A stretch of DNA of 64,000 nt from CAIZGX01 sp044239865 (lineage in GTDB: Bacteria > Bacteroidota > Bacteroidia > Flavobacteriales_D > Sanyastnellaceae), in NCBI GenBank assembly GCA_044239865.1, contig JBIIAO010000005.1:1-64000 (forward strand), written 5' to 3'. This document shows positions 9,452 through 16,090 of the stretch, piece by piece; position 1 is the stretch's first letter; each line of letters opens with the position of its first letter. A model generated the notes under the pieces. That model made no database searches, had not been told where the DNA came from, and saw only the letters and a program-made list of their open reading frames with translations. The position numbers and the translations under genes are program-made.

Positions 9452-10092
9452 TCGATGTTTTTTTAAGTCGAAGTGAATCGGATGCGCAAGAACTTGTGAC
9501 AGCACTTAAAAGCTCGAATTATTCTGCTTTTTGTCAATCGCTAATAACTGTAGACTTTCTTCCCTTCCACATAAAAAAAGAATTCGACTGGGTATTCTTT
9601 TCTTCGTCGAACGGCGCTCGCTCGTTCTTTCAGCAAGCAACGAATGTGAATGCGAAATATGCGGCCATTGGTCCAGCTACGGCTTCAGCCGTGCCTTTCG
9701 AGTGTGATTTTGTGGGTGAAGGAACGAACACCGAAGAAATTGCGCGAATGTTTTTCCACTTGGTGGGAAACGAGCGCATACTCTTTCCATCAGCCGAAGA
9801 CAGTCTGAATTCAACGGCGAATCTTTTCAATTCGGAGCAAGTTGAAATTATTTCAACCTACAAAAAAGAACGCGTAGCAATTAAGCTTCCTGAAGCCCGG
9901 TTGTATCTTTTCTCTTCGCCTTCGAACGTTTATGCAGCACAAGAAATGAATGATTTAGTTGGAATGAATTGCGTAGCCTATGGATCGGCTACAGCGAATG
10001 CATTGAAGGCAGCTGGAGTTCGAAACATACATTTAGTTTCCTCGTGGAATCAAGAGGAGATAGCGAATGACCTGAAGTCGTTATTGTCTTAA
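9448..10092 (+). CDS. hemD: Uroporphyrinogen-III synthase
   Basis: Expected to cyclise hydroxymethylbilane with inversion of ring D. 214 residues. HemD proteins are poorly conserved. The assignment rests on the FFSSSNGARSFF segment typical of the fold, the two-lobe Rossmann-like pattern (AAIGPATASAV and VAYGSATANAL), length, and position directly after hemC with an ATGA overlap. The 3' end overlaps the convergent uppP gene by 4 bases; both stop codons are read from the same TTAA. Confidence 0.88.
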   Translation: MIDVFLSRSESDAQELVTALKSSNYSAFCQSLITVDFLPFHIKKEFDWVFFSSSNGARSFFQQATNVNAKYAAIGPATASAVPFECDFVGEGTNTEEIARMFFHLVGNERILFPSAEDSLNSTANLFNSEQVEIISTYKKERVAIKLPEARLYLFSSPSNVYAAQEMNDLVGMNCVAYGSATANALKAAGVRNIHLVSSWNQEEIANDLKSLLS

Positions 10093-10874
10093 AGTGTAAG
10101 CGAAACACCTCCAAAGTAGAGCGCTATGATAATTGCGCCTAACACGATTCGGTAATAGCCGAAAGGCTTCAATCCGTATTTAGTCAACAACGCCACAAAG
10201 GTTTTGATGGCGATAAGTCCTACCACAAATGCAACAACATTTCCAATCGCAAGCAACTTAATGTTCTCTGAATTGAAGAAATTCGGCACTTCTTCGTAAG
10301 CATCTTTCAACTTGAAAACAGTTGCCCCCAACATAGTCGGAACAGCTAGAAAAAATGAAAATTCTGCTGCGGCTTTTTTGCTTAGTCCTTGGGTTAATCC
10401 GCCAATCACTGTGGCTGCAGAGCGGGAAACACCTGGAATCATAGCTATGCATTGAAACAAACCGATCACGAAGGCGCTCTTGTAATCGGGTTCACGCAAC
10501 GAACGTTCACGAATAAGTTTTTCAATGAAAAGAAAAATGATTCCACCAATCAACAATGCAATTCCAACGTTTAGAACGTTCTCTAAAAGGGCGTCGATTT
10601 TATCTGAAAACAGAAATCCGAAAACAGCCGCCGGAATGAAAGCAACTAACAATTTGTAATAGAATTCAAACGATTGAAAGAATCGCTTCCAGTATAAAAC
10701 AACCACACTCAGAATGGCTCCGAGTTGAATGCAAACGATAAAGGCTTTTGTAAAATCTGAAGAGGGAACGTTCATGATTTTCTGAACGATCATCATGTGT
10801 CCGGTACTCGAAATAGGAAGGAATTCTGTTAACCCTTCAACAATAGCGAGTAGTATGGTTTGAAGAATTGTCAA
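10089..10874 (-). CDS. uppP: Undecaprenyl-diphosphatase (BacA/UppP family)
   Basis: Integral membrane phosphatase that converts undecaprenyl diphosphate to the monophosphate carrier for peptidoglycan and surface glycans. 261 residues, about eight membrane segments. Family motifs are visible: VEGLTEFLPISSTGHM near the N-terminus with the conserved Glu and Ser, and IPGVSRSAATVIGGL with the catalytic-region Arg. The start is TTG at 10874; the TTGA also forms the TGA stop of the upstream DUF3098 gene, so translation is likely coupled. Confidence 0.96.
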   Translation of the reverse strand: MTILQTILLAIVEGLTEFLPISSTGHMMIVQKIMNVPSSDFTKAFIVCIQLGAILSVVVLYWKRFFQSFEFYYKLLVAFIPAAVFGFLFSDKIDALLENVLNVGIALLIGGIIFLFIEKLIRERSLREPDYKSAFVIGLFQCIAMIPGVSRSAATVIGGLTQGLSKKAAAEFSFFLAVPTMLGATVFKLKDAYEEVPNFFNSENIKLLAIGNVVAFVVGLIAIKTFVALLTKYGLKPFGYYRIVLGAIIIALYFGGVSLTL

Positions 10875-11128
10875 TGTTTCTCGATCTCAGAGGTAGAGCT
10901 TTTCTTCGGGCGATACATGATTCCAACACCAATAGCAAGGTATCCAAGAAGCACAACGATGGGTGCAACAGTAATGCGACGAGCGCTAAAAAGTTCCTCC
11001 GCGTTGAACGTGTTCGGGTCGGCAGAACCACCGCCGCTCATTAAGATATATCCGAAAAGCACAACAGTCAATCCGCCAAGGATGATGTAGGCGTTGATTT
11101 TCGTAAATGGAAACGATAATTTGTTCAT
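10871..11128 (-). CDS. DUF3098 family small membrane protein
   Basis: 85 residues with two predicted membrane helices (about residues 12-33 and 57-75) flanking a short loop containing MSGGGSADPNTFNAEELFSARR, a pattern I recognise from DUF3098 proteins of Bacteroidota. Function is unknown. The frame is open to an ATG at 11158, but the ATG at 11128 is preferred: a good promoter (TTG at 11172-11174, 19-base spacer, TACTTTCG at 11145-11152, all on the minus strand) lies 16 bases upstream of it, inside the longer version. It overlaps uppP by 4 bases. This pairing with uppP is common in the phylum, as far as I recall. Confidence 0.85.
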   Translation of the reverse strand: MNKLSFPFTKINAYIILGGLTVVLFGYILMSGGGSADPNTFNAEELFSARRITVAPIVVLLGYLAIGVGIMYRPKKSSTSEIEKH

Positions 11129-11144
11129 AGCAAAATTTGTGAAA

Positions 11145-11174
11145 CGAAAGTAATTCATTCATCGTGCTTATCAA
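11145..11174 (-). promoter_or_regulatory. Bacteroidota-type promoter for DUF3098-uppP
   Basis: On the minus strand TTG (11174-11172), a 19-base spacer and TACTTTCG (11152-11145) match the primary sigma consensus TTG/TAnnTTTG except for one C. It is 16 bases before the ATG at 11128 and lies back to back with the promoter of the divergent hydrolase gene. Confidence 0.7.
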
Positions 11175-11192
11175 AACAATTTCAGTATTGAG

Positions 11193-11200
11193 TAACTTTG
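11193..11200 (+). promoter_or_regulatory. -7 box TAACTTTG, 5 bases before the hydrolase ATG
   Basis: Exact match to TAnnTTTG. No clear TTG -33 element at the usual distance. The five-base gap (AACAC) before the ATG at 11206 would place the transcript start at or next to the start codon. Confidence 0.65.
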
Positions 11201-11205
11201 AACAC

Positions 11206-12180
11206 ATGAAAAACCTCTTTCTTTGGCTTGTACTGTCTTCATTTTTCTCTTCGTGCAATGTCTATTCAATTTACGTGAAGAAGCAAGCTGAAGTTTTTGA
11301 AGAGGCTGGAATGAAGCAATTTCAGCAATCTTCCGACCGCCCTAATTTTATAAGTGGTGAAACGTATATCGAATTCAAGACAATATACACGACGAGCCCT
11401 GAGCGGTTTGATTCCAAAAAGAAAACGCTTCTCCTCATTCACGGTTATCAGGGCGGAGCCATTGCGCAATGGAGCCCTAACGTTGAAGAACTTTCAAAGC
11501 ATTTCAATATCATAGCCCCTGATTTAAATTGTCATGGATCGACATATTTCAAATCTGACTACAGCATTGAAATGCAAGTGGACCTTGTAAATGAGATGCT
11601 TCAATTCAACAAAGAAAAATGGCCCAATGAAAATCTAATAGTCGTTGGAAGCTCCTACGGAGGGCTCGTGGGTGCTCGTTTCGCGGAAAAGTATTCTGAA
11701 AAGGTTAGCGCTTATGTCAGTTACGATGGTCTTACCGGATGTTTCAACAAGGCATTTACAGATAGCATTGCAGTCACTCTGGGTGCGAAGGATGCCTTGG
11801 CGCTTCTAAACCCCACTACCGGAAAAGAGGTGAAGAAGCTGACCTCTTTGGAGAAGCCCATTCGTATTCCCAGTTTTATTTTGAATCAAGTCGCTGAGCA
11901 ACATTTCGCGGTTCAACGTGAGCATAAAATTGCCTTGCTCGCATATTTGAATAAATACGAAGCAGAGTTTAACGCGCATCGATTTAAGTGGAGCGCGCCG
12001 GTCTATATTTTATGGGGAAGGAATGATAAAATTATTCCCTTTCAAACAGCTAAATGCCTGAAGGAGGTTTATCAGATTCCAGATAGTCGGTTTATCGTTT
12101 ATGAAAACACAGGTCATGTCATGAATATGCAAAACCCGAAAGCCTTCAACAAATGGGTGATAGAGACCTTTTCAAATTAG
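11206..12180 (+). CDS. Alpha/beta-hydrolase lipoprotein
   Basis: 324 residues from the ATG at 11206; an in-frame start at 11164 would remove the lipoprotein signal from the N-terminus and run through the promoter. Signal sequence with a lipobox ending FFSSC (Cys17), so the mature protein is predicted to be lipid-anchored. Alpha/beta-hydrolase fold: LLIHGYQGG oxyanion loop, nucleophile Ser in the VGSSYGGLVG elbow, acid Asp in WGRNDKIIPF and His in ENTGHVMN. The substrate is not evident. The gene is monocistronic; aspS follows with its own promoter. Confidence 0.88.
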   Translation: MKNLFLWLVLSSFFSSCNVYSIYVKKQAEVFEEAGMKQFQQSSDRPNFISGETYIEFKTIYTTSPERFDSKKKTLLLIHGYQGGAIAQWSPNVEELSKHFNIIAPDLNCHGSTYFKSDYSIEMQVDLVNEMLQFNKEKWPNENLIVVGSSYGGLVGARFAEKYSEKVSAYVSYDGLTGCFNKAFTDSIAVTLGAKDALALLNPTTGKEVKKLTSLEKPIRIPSFILNQVAEQHFAVQREHKIALLAYLNKYEAEFNAHRFKWSAPVYILWGRNDKIIPFQTAKCLKEVYQIPDSRFIVYENTGHVMNMQNPKAFNKWVIETFSN

Positions 12181-12188
12181 TATCTTCG
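12181..12188 (+). promoter_or_regulatory. -7 box TATCTTCG for aspS
   Basis: TATCTTCG directly after the hydrolase stop codon and 16 bases before the aspS ATG. It matches TAnnTTTG with one C. No clear TTG element is visible at 18-21 bases upstream. Confidence 0.55.
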
Positions 12189-12204
12189 CAAAAAAATATT
12201 CAGT

Positions 12205-13959
12205 ATGTATCGTTCGGCAACCTGTGGTGAATTAAGAATTTCAGATGTAGGAAAAATTGTGGTACTCGCAGGATGGGTGCAACGTTCACGCGATTTGGGT
12301 GGAATGACCTTCGTTGATTTACGTGATCGTTATGGTCTTACGCAATTGGCTTTCAACATGGATACCAATGCTGCTTTATGCGAGGAAGCACGCAAGTGGG
12401 GAAGAGAATTTGTTGTTCAGGTGGAAGGAAAAGTGGTTGAACGGTATTCGAAAAACGCGAACATGCTTACGGGTGAAATTGAGATTGAAGCTATGGGATG
12501 CAAAGTTTTGAACGCCTCGTTAACGCCACCTTTCACCATTGAAGACGATAGCGACGGAGGAGATGATCTGCGCATGCAATGGCGCTTCTTAGACTTGAGA
12601 AGAAATCCATTGAAGCAAAATTTAATGCTTCGTCACAAGCTTGGAATTGAAACGCGTAAGTATTTAGATAGCCTTGAATTTTTAGAAATTGAAACGCCCT
12701 ATTTAATTAAGTCAACGCCAGAAGGAGCGCGTGACTTCGTGGTTCCAAGCCGCATGAATCCTGGACAATTTTACGCGTTGCCACAATCGCCACAGACCTT
12801 CAAACAATTGTTAATGGTAAGCGGTTACGATCGCTATTACCAGATTGTGCGTTGTTTCCGCGACGAAGATTTGCGCGCCGATCGTCAGCCCGAGTTCACT
12901 CAGATCGACTGTGAAATGGCATTTGTAGAGCAAGAAGATATTTTGAATACGTTTGAAGGATTGATTCGTCATTTATTCAAAGCCGTTAAAAACGTTGATA
13001 TTCCAGAGGTTCCGCGCATGCTGTATTCGGAAGCTATGCGCCTATACGGAAGTGATAAGCCGGATATTCGTTTCGATATGACGTTCAAAGACCTTACAGA
13101 TCTTGGGCAAGGAAAGGGTTTTGGTGTGTTCGATAGCGCACAAACAGTTTTAGCTATCAACGTTTCGGGTAGTGCGAGTTACACACGGGCTCAGTTAGAT
13201 GAGTTAACCGAATGGATGAAGCGTCCGCAAATTGGCGCGAAAGGATTAATCTATGTTCGTTGCAACGAAGACGGAAGCATGAAGTCTTCCGTAGATAAGT
13301 TCTTCGACGGAGAAGCATTAGCCGCATGGGGCGAGCGTTGCGGGACGAAGCCAGGTGATTTGATTCTAGTGTTGTCCGGTGAATTGAATTCAACCCGAAA
13401 ACAACTCAATGAATTACGCTTGTTAATGGGAGGAAGATTGGGATTACGCAATTCGGAAGTCTTTGCTCCTTTGTGGGTAATGGATTTCCCGTTGTTGGAA
13501 TTCAACGAAGAGGAAGGAAGATATTTCGCCATGCACCATCCCTTTACTTCTCCAAAACCAGATCAAATTCATTTGTTAGATACAGATCCAGGTTCTGTGA
13601 ATGCAAACGCGTATGATTTCGTGTTGAATGGGGTTGAAATAGGCGGAGGATCCATTCGTATTCACGACCGAAGTGTTCAAGCGCGCATGTTTGATCTGCT
13701 CGGATTCACGAAAGAAGAAGCACAGGCGCAATTTGGATTCTTGTTGAACGCCTTTGAATACGGTGCTCCACCGCACGGAGGACTAGCTTTCGGATTCGAT
13801 CGTTTGTGCTCGCTGTTCGGCGGTAGCGAAGGGATTCGTGACTTTATTGCCTTCCCGAAAAACAACAGCGGACGCGACGTAATGATAGACGCGCCCTCAA
13901 CAATTAGCGATGATCAGCTTAATGAACTATCAATTGTTGTAAAAAAGTTGGAGAACTAA
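12205..13959 (+). CDS. aspS: Aspartyl-tRNA synthetase
   Basis: Charges tRNA(Asp). 584 residues, a full-length bacterial-type class IIb enzyme. It has an N-terminal OB-fold anticodon domain (LAGWVQRSRDLGGMTFVDLRD), motif 2 in RCFRDEDLRADRQPEFTQID, the GAD insertion of bacterial AspRS, and motif 3 (GLAFGFDRL). The AMHHPFTSP loop is present. The ATG at 12205 is 16 bases after a good -7 box. It is followed 49 bases later by rpmH, which has its own promoter. Confidence 0.97.
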   Translation: MYRSATCGELRISDVGKIVVLAGWVQRSRDLGGMTFVDLRDRYGLTQLAFNMDTNAALCEEARKWGREFVVQVEGKVVERYSKNANMLTGEIEIEAMGCKVLNASLTPPFTIEDDSDGGDDLRMQWRFLDLRRNPLKQNLMLRHKLGIETRKYLDSLEFLEIETPYLIKSTPEGARDFVVPSRMNPGQFYALPQSPQTFKQLLMVSGYDRYYQIVRCFRDEDLRADRQPEFTQIDCEMAFVEQEDILNTFEGLIRHLFKAVKNVDIPEVPRMLYSEAMRLYGSDKPDIRFDMTFKDLTDLGQGKGFGVFDSAQTVLAINVSGSASYTRAQLDELTEWMKRPQIGAKGLIYVRCNEDGSMKSSVDKFFDGEALAAWGERCGTKPGDLILVLSGELNSTRKQLNELRLLMGGRLGLRNSEVFAPLWVMDFPLLEFNEEEGRYFAMHHPFTSPKPDQIHLLDTDPGSVNANAYDFVLNGVEIGGGSIRIHDRSVQARMFDLLGFTKEEAQAQFGFLLNAFEYGAPPHGGLAFGFDRLCSLFGGSEGIRDFIAFPKNNSGRDVMIDAPSTISDDQLNELSIVVKKLEN

Positions 13960-13977
13960 AAATTATTTGTATATTTG
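13948..13977 (+). promoter_or_regulatory. rpmH promoter (TTG-N19-TATATTTG)
   Basis: TTG at 13948-13950, 19-base spacer, TATATTTG at 13970-13977: the best match to the Bacteroidota primary promoter in the window. The -33 element lies inside the end of aspS. A 31-base leader precedes the rpmH ATG. Confidence 0.85.
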
Positions 13978-14008
13978 TCGCCCGTTGGAAATTTAACAAC
14001 AAGAAATT

Positions 14009-14179
14009 ATGAAACGTACTTATCAACCATCGAATACAAAACGCAGAAACAAACACGGTTTCCGCAAAAGAATGTCTACAGCAAAGGGCCGTTTGGTTCT
14101 TTCATCACGTAGAAGAAAAGGTCGTGAGAAACTAACAGTTTCTGACGAACGTCGTCACAAAGGAATCGTTCGTTTATAA
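14009..14179 (+). CDS. rpmH: 50S ribosomal protein L34
   Basis: 56 codons, short and very basic. Translation begins MKRTYQPSNTKRRNKHGFRK and ends with a KGIVRL tail. The YQPS and KRRNKHGFRKRM motifs are the L34 signature; the family normally has 44-52 residues, so this copy carries a short C-terminal extension, as in other Bacteroidota. It has its own promoter and terminator, forming a single-gene transcript. It is not beside dnaA or rnpA here, unlike in many other phyla. Confidence 0.95.
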   Translation: MKRTYQPSNTKRRNKHGFRKRMSTAKGRLVLSSRRRKGREKLTVSDERRHKGIVRL

Positions 14180-14199
14180 TAGCGTTCACCATATTGAAC

Positions 14200-14232
14200 A
14201 ACCGCTCAAATGTATTTGGGCGGTTTTTTTTT
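14200..14232 (+). terminator. Rho-independent terminator after rpmH
   Basis: Stem AACCGCTCAAA (14200-14210) pairs with TTTGGGCGGTT (14215-14225) with one G-T wobble, loop TGTA, then a run of T. It ends 20 bases before the PfkB gene. Confidence 0.88.
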
Positions 14233-14251
14233 GAAATAAAAAATTTGAATT

Positions 14252-15160
14252 ATGAAGTTAATTACTGTTGGAACTGTTGCCTTTGATAGCATTGCAACTC
14301 CTTTTGAATCACGCGAAAAAGTTATTGGTGGCGCTGCAACCTACATCTCAATGGCTGCTGCATATTTGAATGGTGAGTGTGGTGTGGTGAGTGTGGTGGG
14401 CGATGATTTTCCAACAGCCTTCATGGATGAATTGAAATCGAGAGGAGTAGATTTAGCTGGACTTCAAATTAAAGAAGGAGAAAAGTCTTTTCATTGGTCT
14501 GGAAAGTATCATTTGGATATGAACTCTCGCGATACGTTAGCTACTGACCTTAATGTATTAGCGACCTTCGAGCCGAACCTTCCAGATAACTACAGAGATG
14601 CGGAATACGTTATGTTGGGAAATTTGGTTCCTGCTGTTCAAATTGCTGTGTTGAATCAAATGAACAAGCGTCCGAAATTGGTGGTGTTGGACACCATGAA
14701 TTTCTGGATGGACGTTGCTCGAGAAGATCTAGACAAAGTTTTCGGAATGGTTGACGTAGTTACCATCAATGACGAAGAGGCGCGACAGTATACAGGAGAG
14801 CGTTCACTGAAGAAGGCTGCAGCAAAAATTTTGACATTAGGTCCGAAAGCATTGATCATTAAGAAAGGCGAGCACGGTGCTTTGTTGTTTAGTCAAGATG
14901 AAGTGTTCTTCGCACCTGCGATGTTGTTAGATGATGTTGTTGATCCAACAGGAGCAGGCGATTCATTCGCTGGAGGATTCATTGGCTACTTAGCGAAGAT
15001 GAACGACACGAGCTTTACGGCGATGAAGAAAGCGATTGTAACAGGATCTGCGATGGCATCGTTTACCTGCGAAGATTTCGGACCGGATGCATTGCTGAAA
15101 GTTACCGAGGAGCAATTGAATGCACGTGTGAGGGTGTTCGGAGATATGGTTTGCGTTTAA
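14252..15160 (+). CDS. PfkB-family sugar or nucleoside kinase
   Basis: 302 residues, ribokinase fold. The N-terminal sugar-binding GG motif is in VIGGAATYISMAAAYL (about residues 24-40). PfkB signature 2, DPTGAGDSFAGGFIGY near residue 232, carries the anion hole and catalytic Asp. Phosphorylates a sugar or nucleoside with ATP; the substrate cannot be told from sequence. The ATG at 14252 follows the rpmH terminator, with no clear -7 box. Its TAA overlaps the stop of the convergent M23-like gene in a shared TTAA. Confidence 0.88.
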   Translation: MKLITVGTVAFDSIATPFESREKVIGGAATYISMAAAYLNGECGVVSVVGDDFPTAFMDELKSRGVDLAGLQIKEGEKSFHWSGKYHLDMNSRDTLATDLNVLATFEPNLPDNYRDAEYVMLGNLVPAVQIAVLNQMNKRPKLVVLDTMNFWMDVAREDLDKVFGMVDVVTINDEEARQYTGERSLKKAAAKILTLGPKALIIKKGEHGALLFSQDEVFFAPAMLLDDVVDPTGAGDSFAGGFIGYLAKMNDTSFTAMKKAIVTGSAMASFTCEDFGPDALLKVTEEQLNARVRVFGDMVCV

Positions 15161-16011
15161 TTCGCGTAATAGGTCTTCGGATCAACAGGAACACTGTTCT
15201 TCCAAATTTCAAAATAAAATTGTCCTTGTCCGTTCGAGTTCTCGCTTACCCAACCAATTCCTTCTCCGGCCTTCACAGACTCCCCATTTTGCTTAAGCAA
15301 AACAGCTAAATTTTTATACGCCGAAACCATATTATTCGGGTGTTGTATGAGTACGGTGTTTCCATCGCTAACGGTGTAGCTCGAGGAAATAATGGTTCCA
15401 TCTAAAACAGATTTTACCGCTTCGTTTTTTACGGAAGTCCAATAGACACCTTTCTTCCCAAACTGAGGCTCGAAATTCGAACTGATGCTTCCGGCAACAG
15501 GAGGGAATAAGAGATATCCGGCCTCTGGAATTTTAGATAATTGCGGTGTATAGTTGTTCGTGGAATTTTGAAGTTCATTTCGTACAGCTTGATCAATTTC
15601 ACTGACGTTATAGTTCAAGTCAATGCCTTCTACTTTTTTCGGAATGCTATCTGGAATGCTCGAAACGGGATTTCCACCGGAAAGAATTATTTTTAAGTCG
15701 TTGAAATAATGTTCTTGACTTTTCAAAACTGCTGTTAAGGAATCTGCAGTTAATCGAGATTTGCGAGCGTCTTCCCGAGATTCGTAGGAGGAAAAGTCGG
15801 GAATAAGAATGGTTCGCAAGGGTGTAAAAGCGATGAGCGAATAGAAAAGCAAAGAAAACACTACGAGGAACCCGCCGAACATTACAATAACGTTCATGGG
15901 TGTGAGGCTATATGAAAAGCGCTCTTCAAAAGAATTTTCATTCAGAACAATTAGGCGGAAGGGTTTCTTCAGCTTTTTAAGAATTTTTTTTCTTTTTCTT
16001 TTCCTTTCCAT
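15157..16011 (-). CDS. Degenerate LytM/M23-like membrane protein (probable non-enzymatic)
   Basis: 284 residues from the ATG at 16011. A longer frame to 16059 adds residues that fit no known family start. A very basic cytoplasmic head is followed by one membrane helix (about residues 39-62), a linker, and a C-terminal LytM-like barrel (about 170-284). M23 enzymes bind zinc through HxxxD and HxH. Here the segment expected to read HxGxD is YWTSVKN, and the expected HLHFE is QFYFEIW, so the metal ligands are missing. It probably acts as a regulator or scaffold, like EnvC-type LytM factors, rather than as an amidase or endopeptidase. It is divergent from porW/sprE across a 79-base gap. Confidence 0.82.
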   Translation of the reverse strand: MERKRKRKKILKKLKKPFRLIVLNENSFEERFSYSLTPMNVIVMFGGFLVVFSLLFYSLIAFTPLRTILIPDFSSYESREDARKSRLTADSLTAVLKSQEHYFNDLKIILSGGNPVSSIPDSIPKKVEGIDLNYNVSEIDQAVRNELQNSTNNYTPQLSKIPEAGYLLFPPVAGSISSNFEPQFGKKGVYWTSVKNEAVKSVLDGTIISSSYTVSDGNTVLIQHPNNMVSAYKNLAVLLKQNGESVKAGEGIGWVSENSNGQGQFYFEIWKNSVPVDPKTYYAN

Positions 16012-16090
16012 TGCGGGCATAAAAGTAAGAAGAATGAATGAATGTAAAGGGAAATGCAATAAATTCGCTTTCTGTCGTTATTCAATCCGC

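Noticed and set aside
15896..16090. N-terminal extension of porW
   Set aside because: It is antisense to the M23-like gene and would bury the lipoprotein signal; the ATG at 16091 restores the lipobox.
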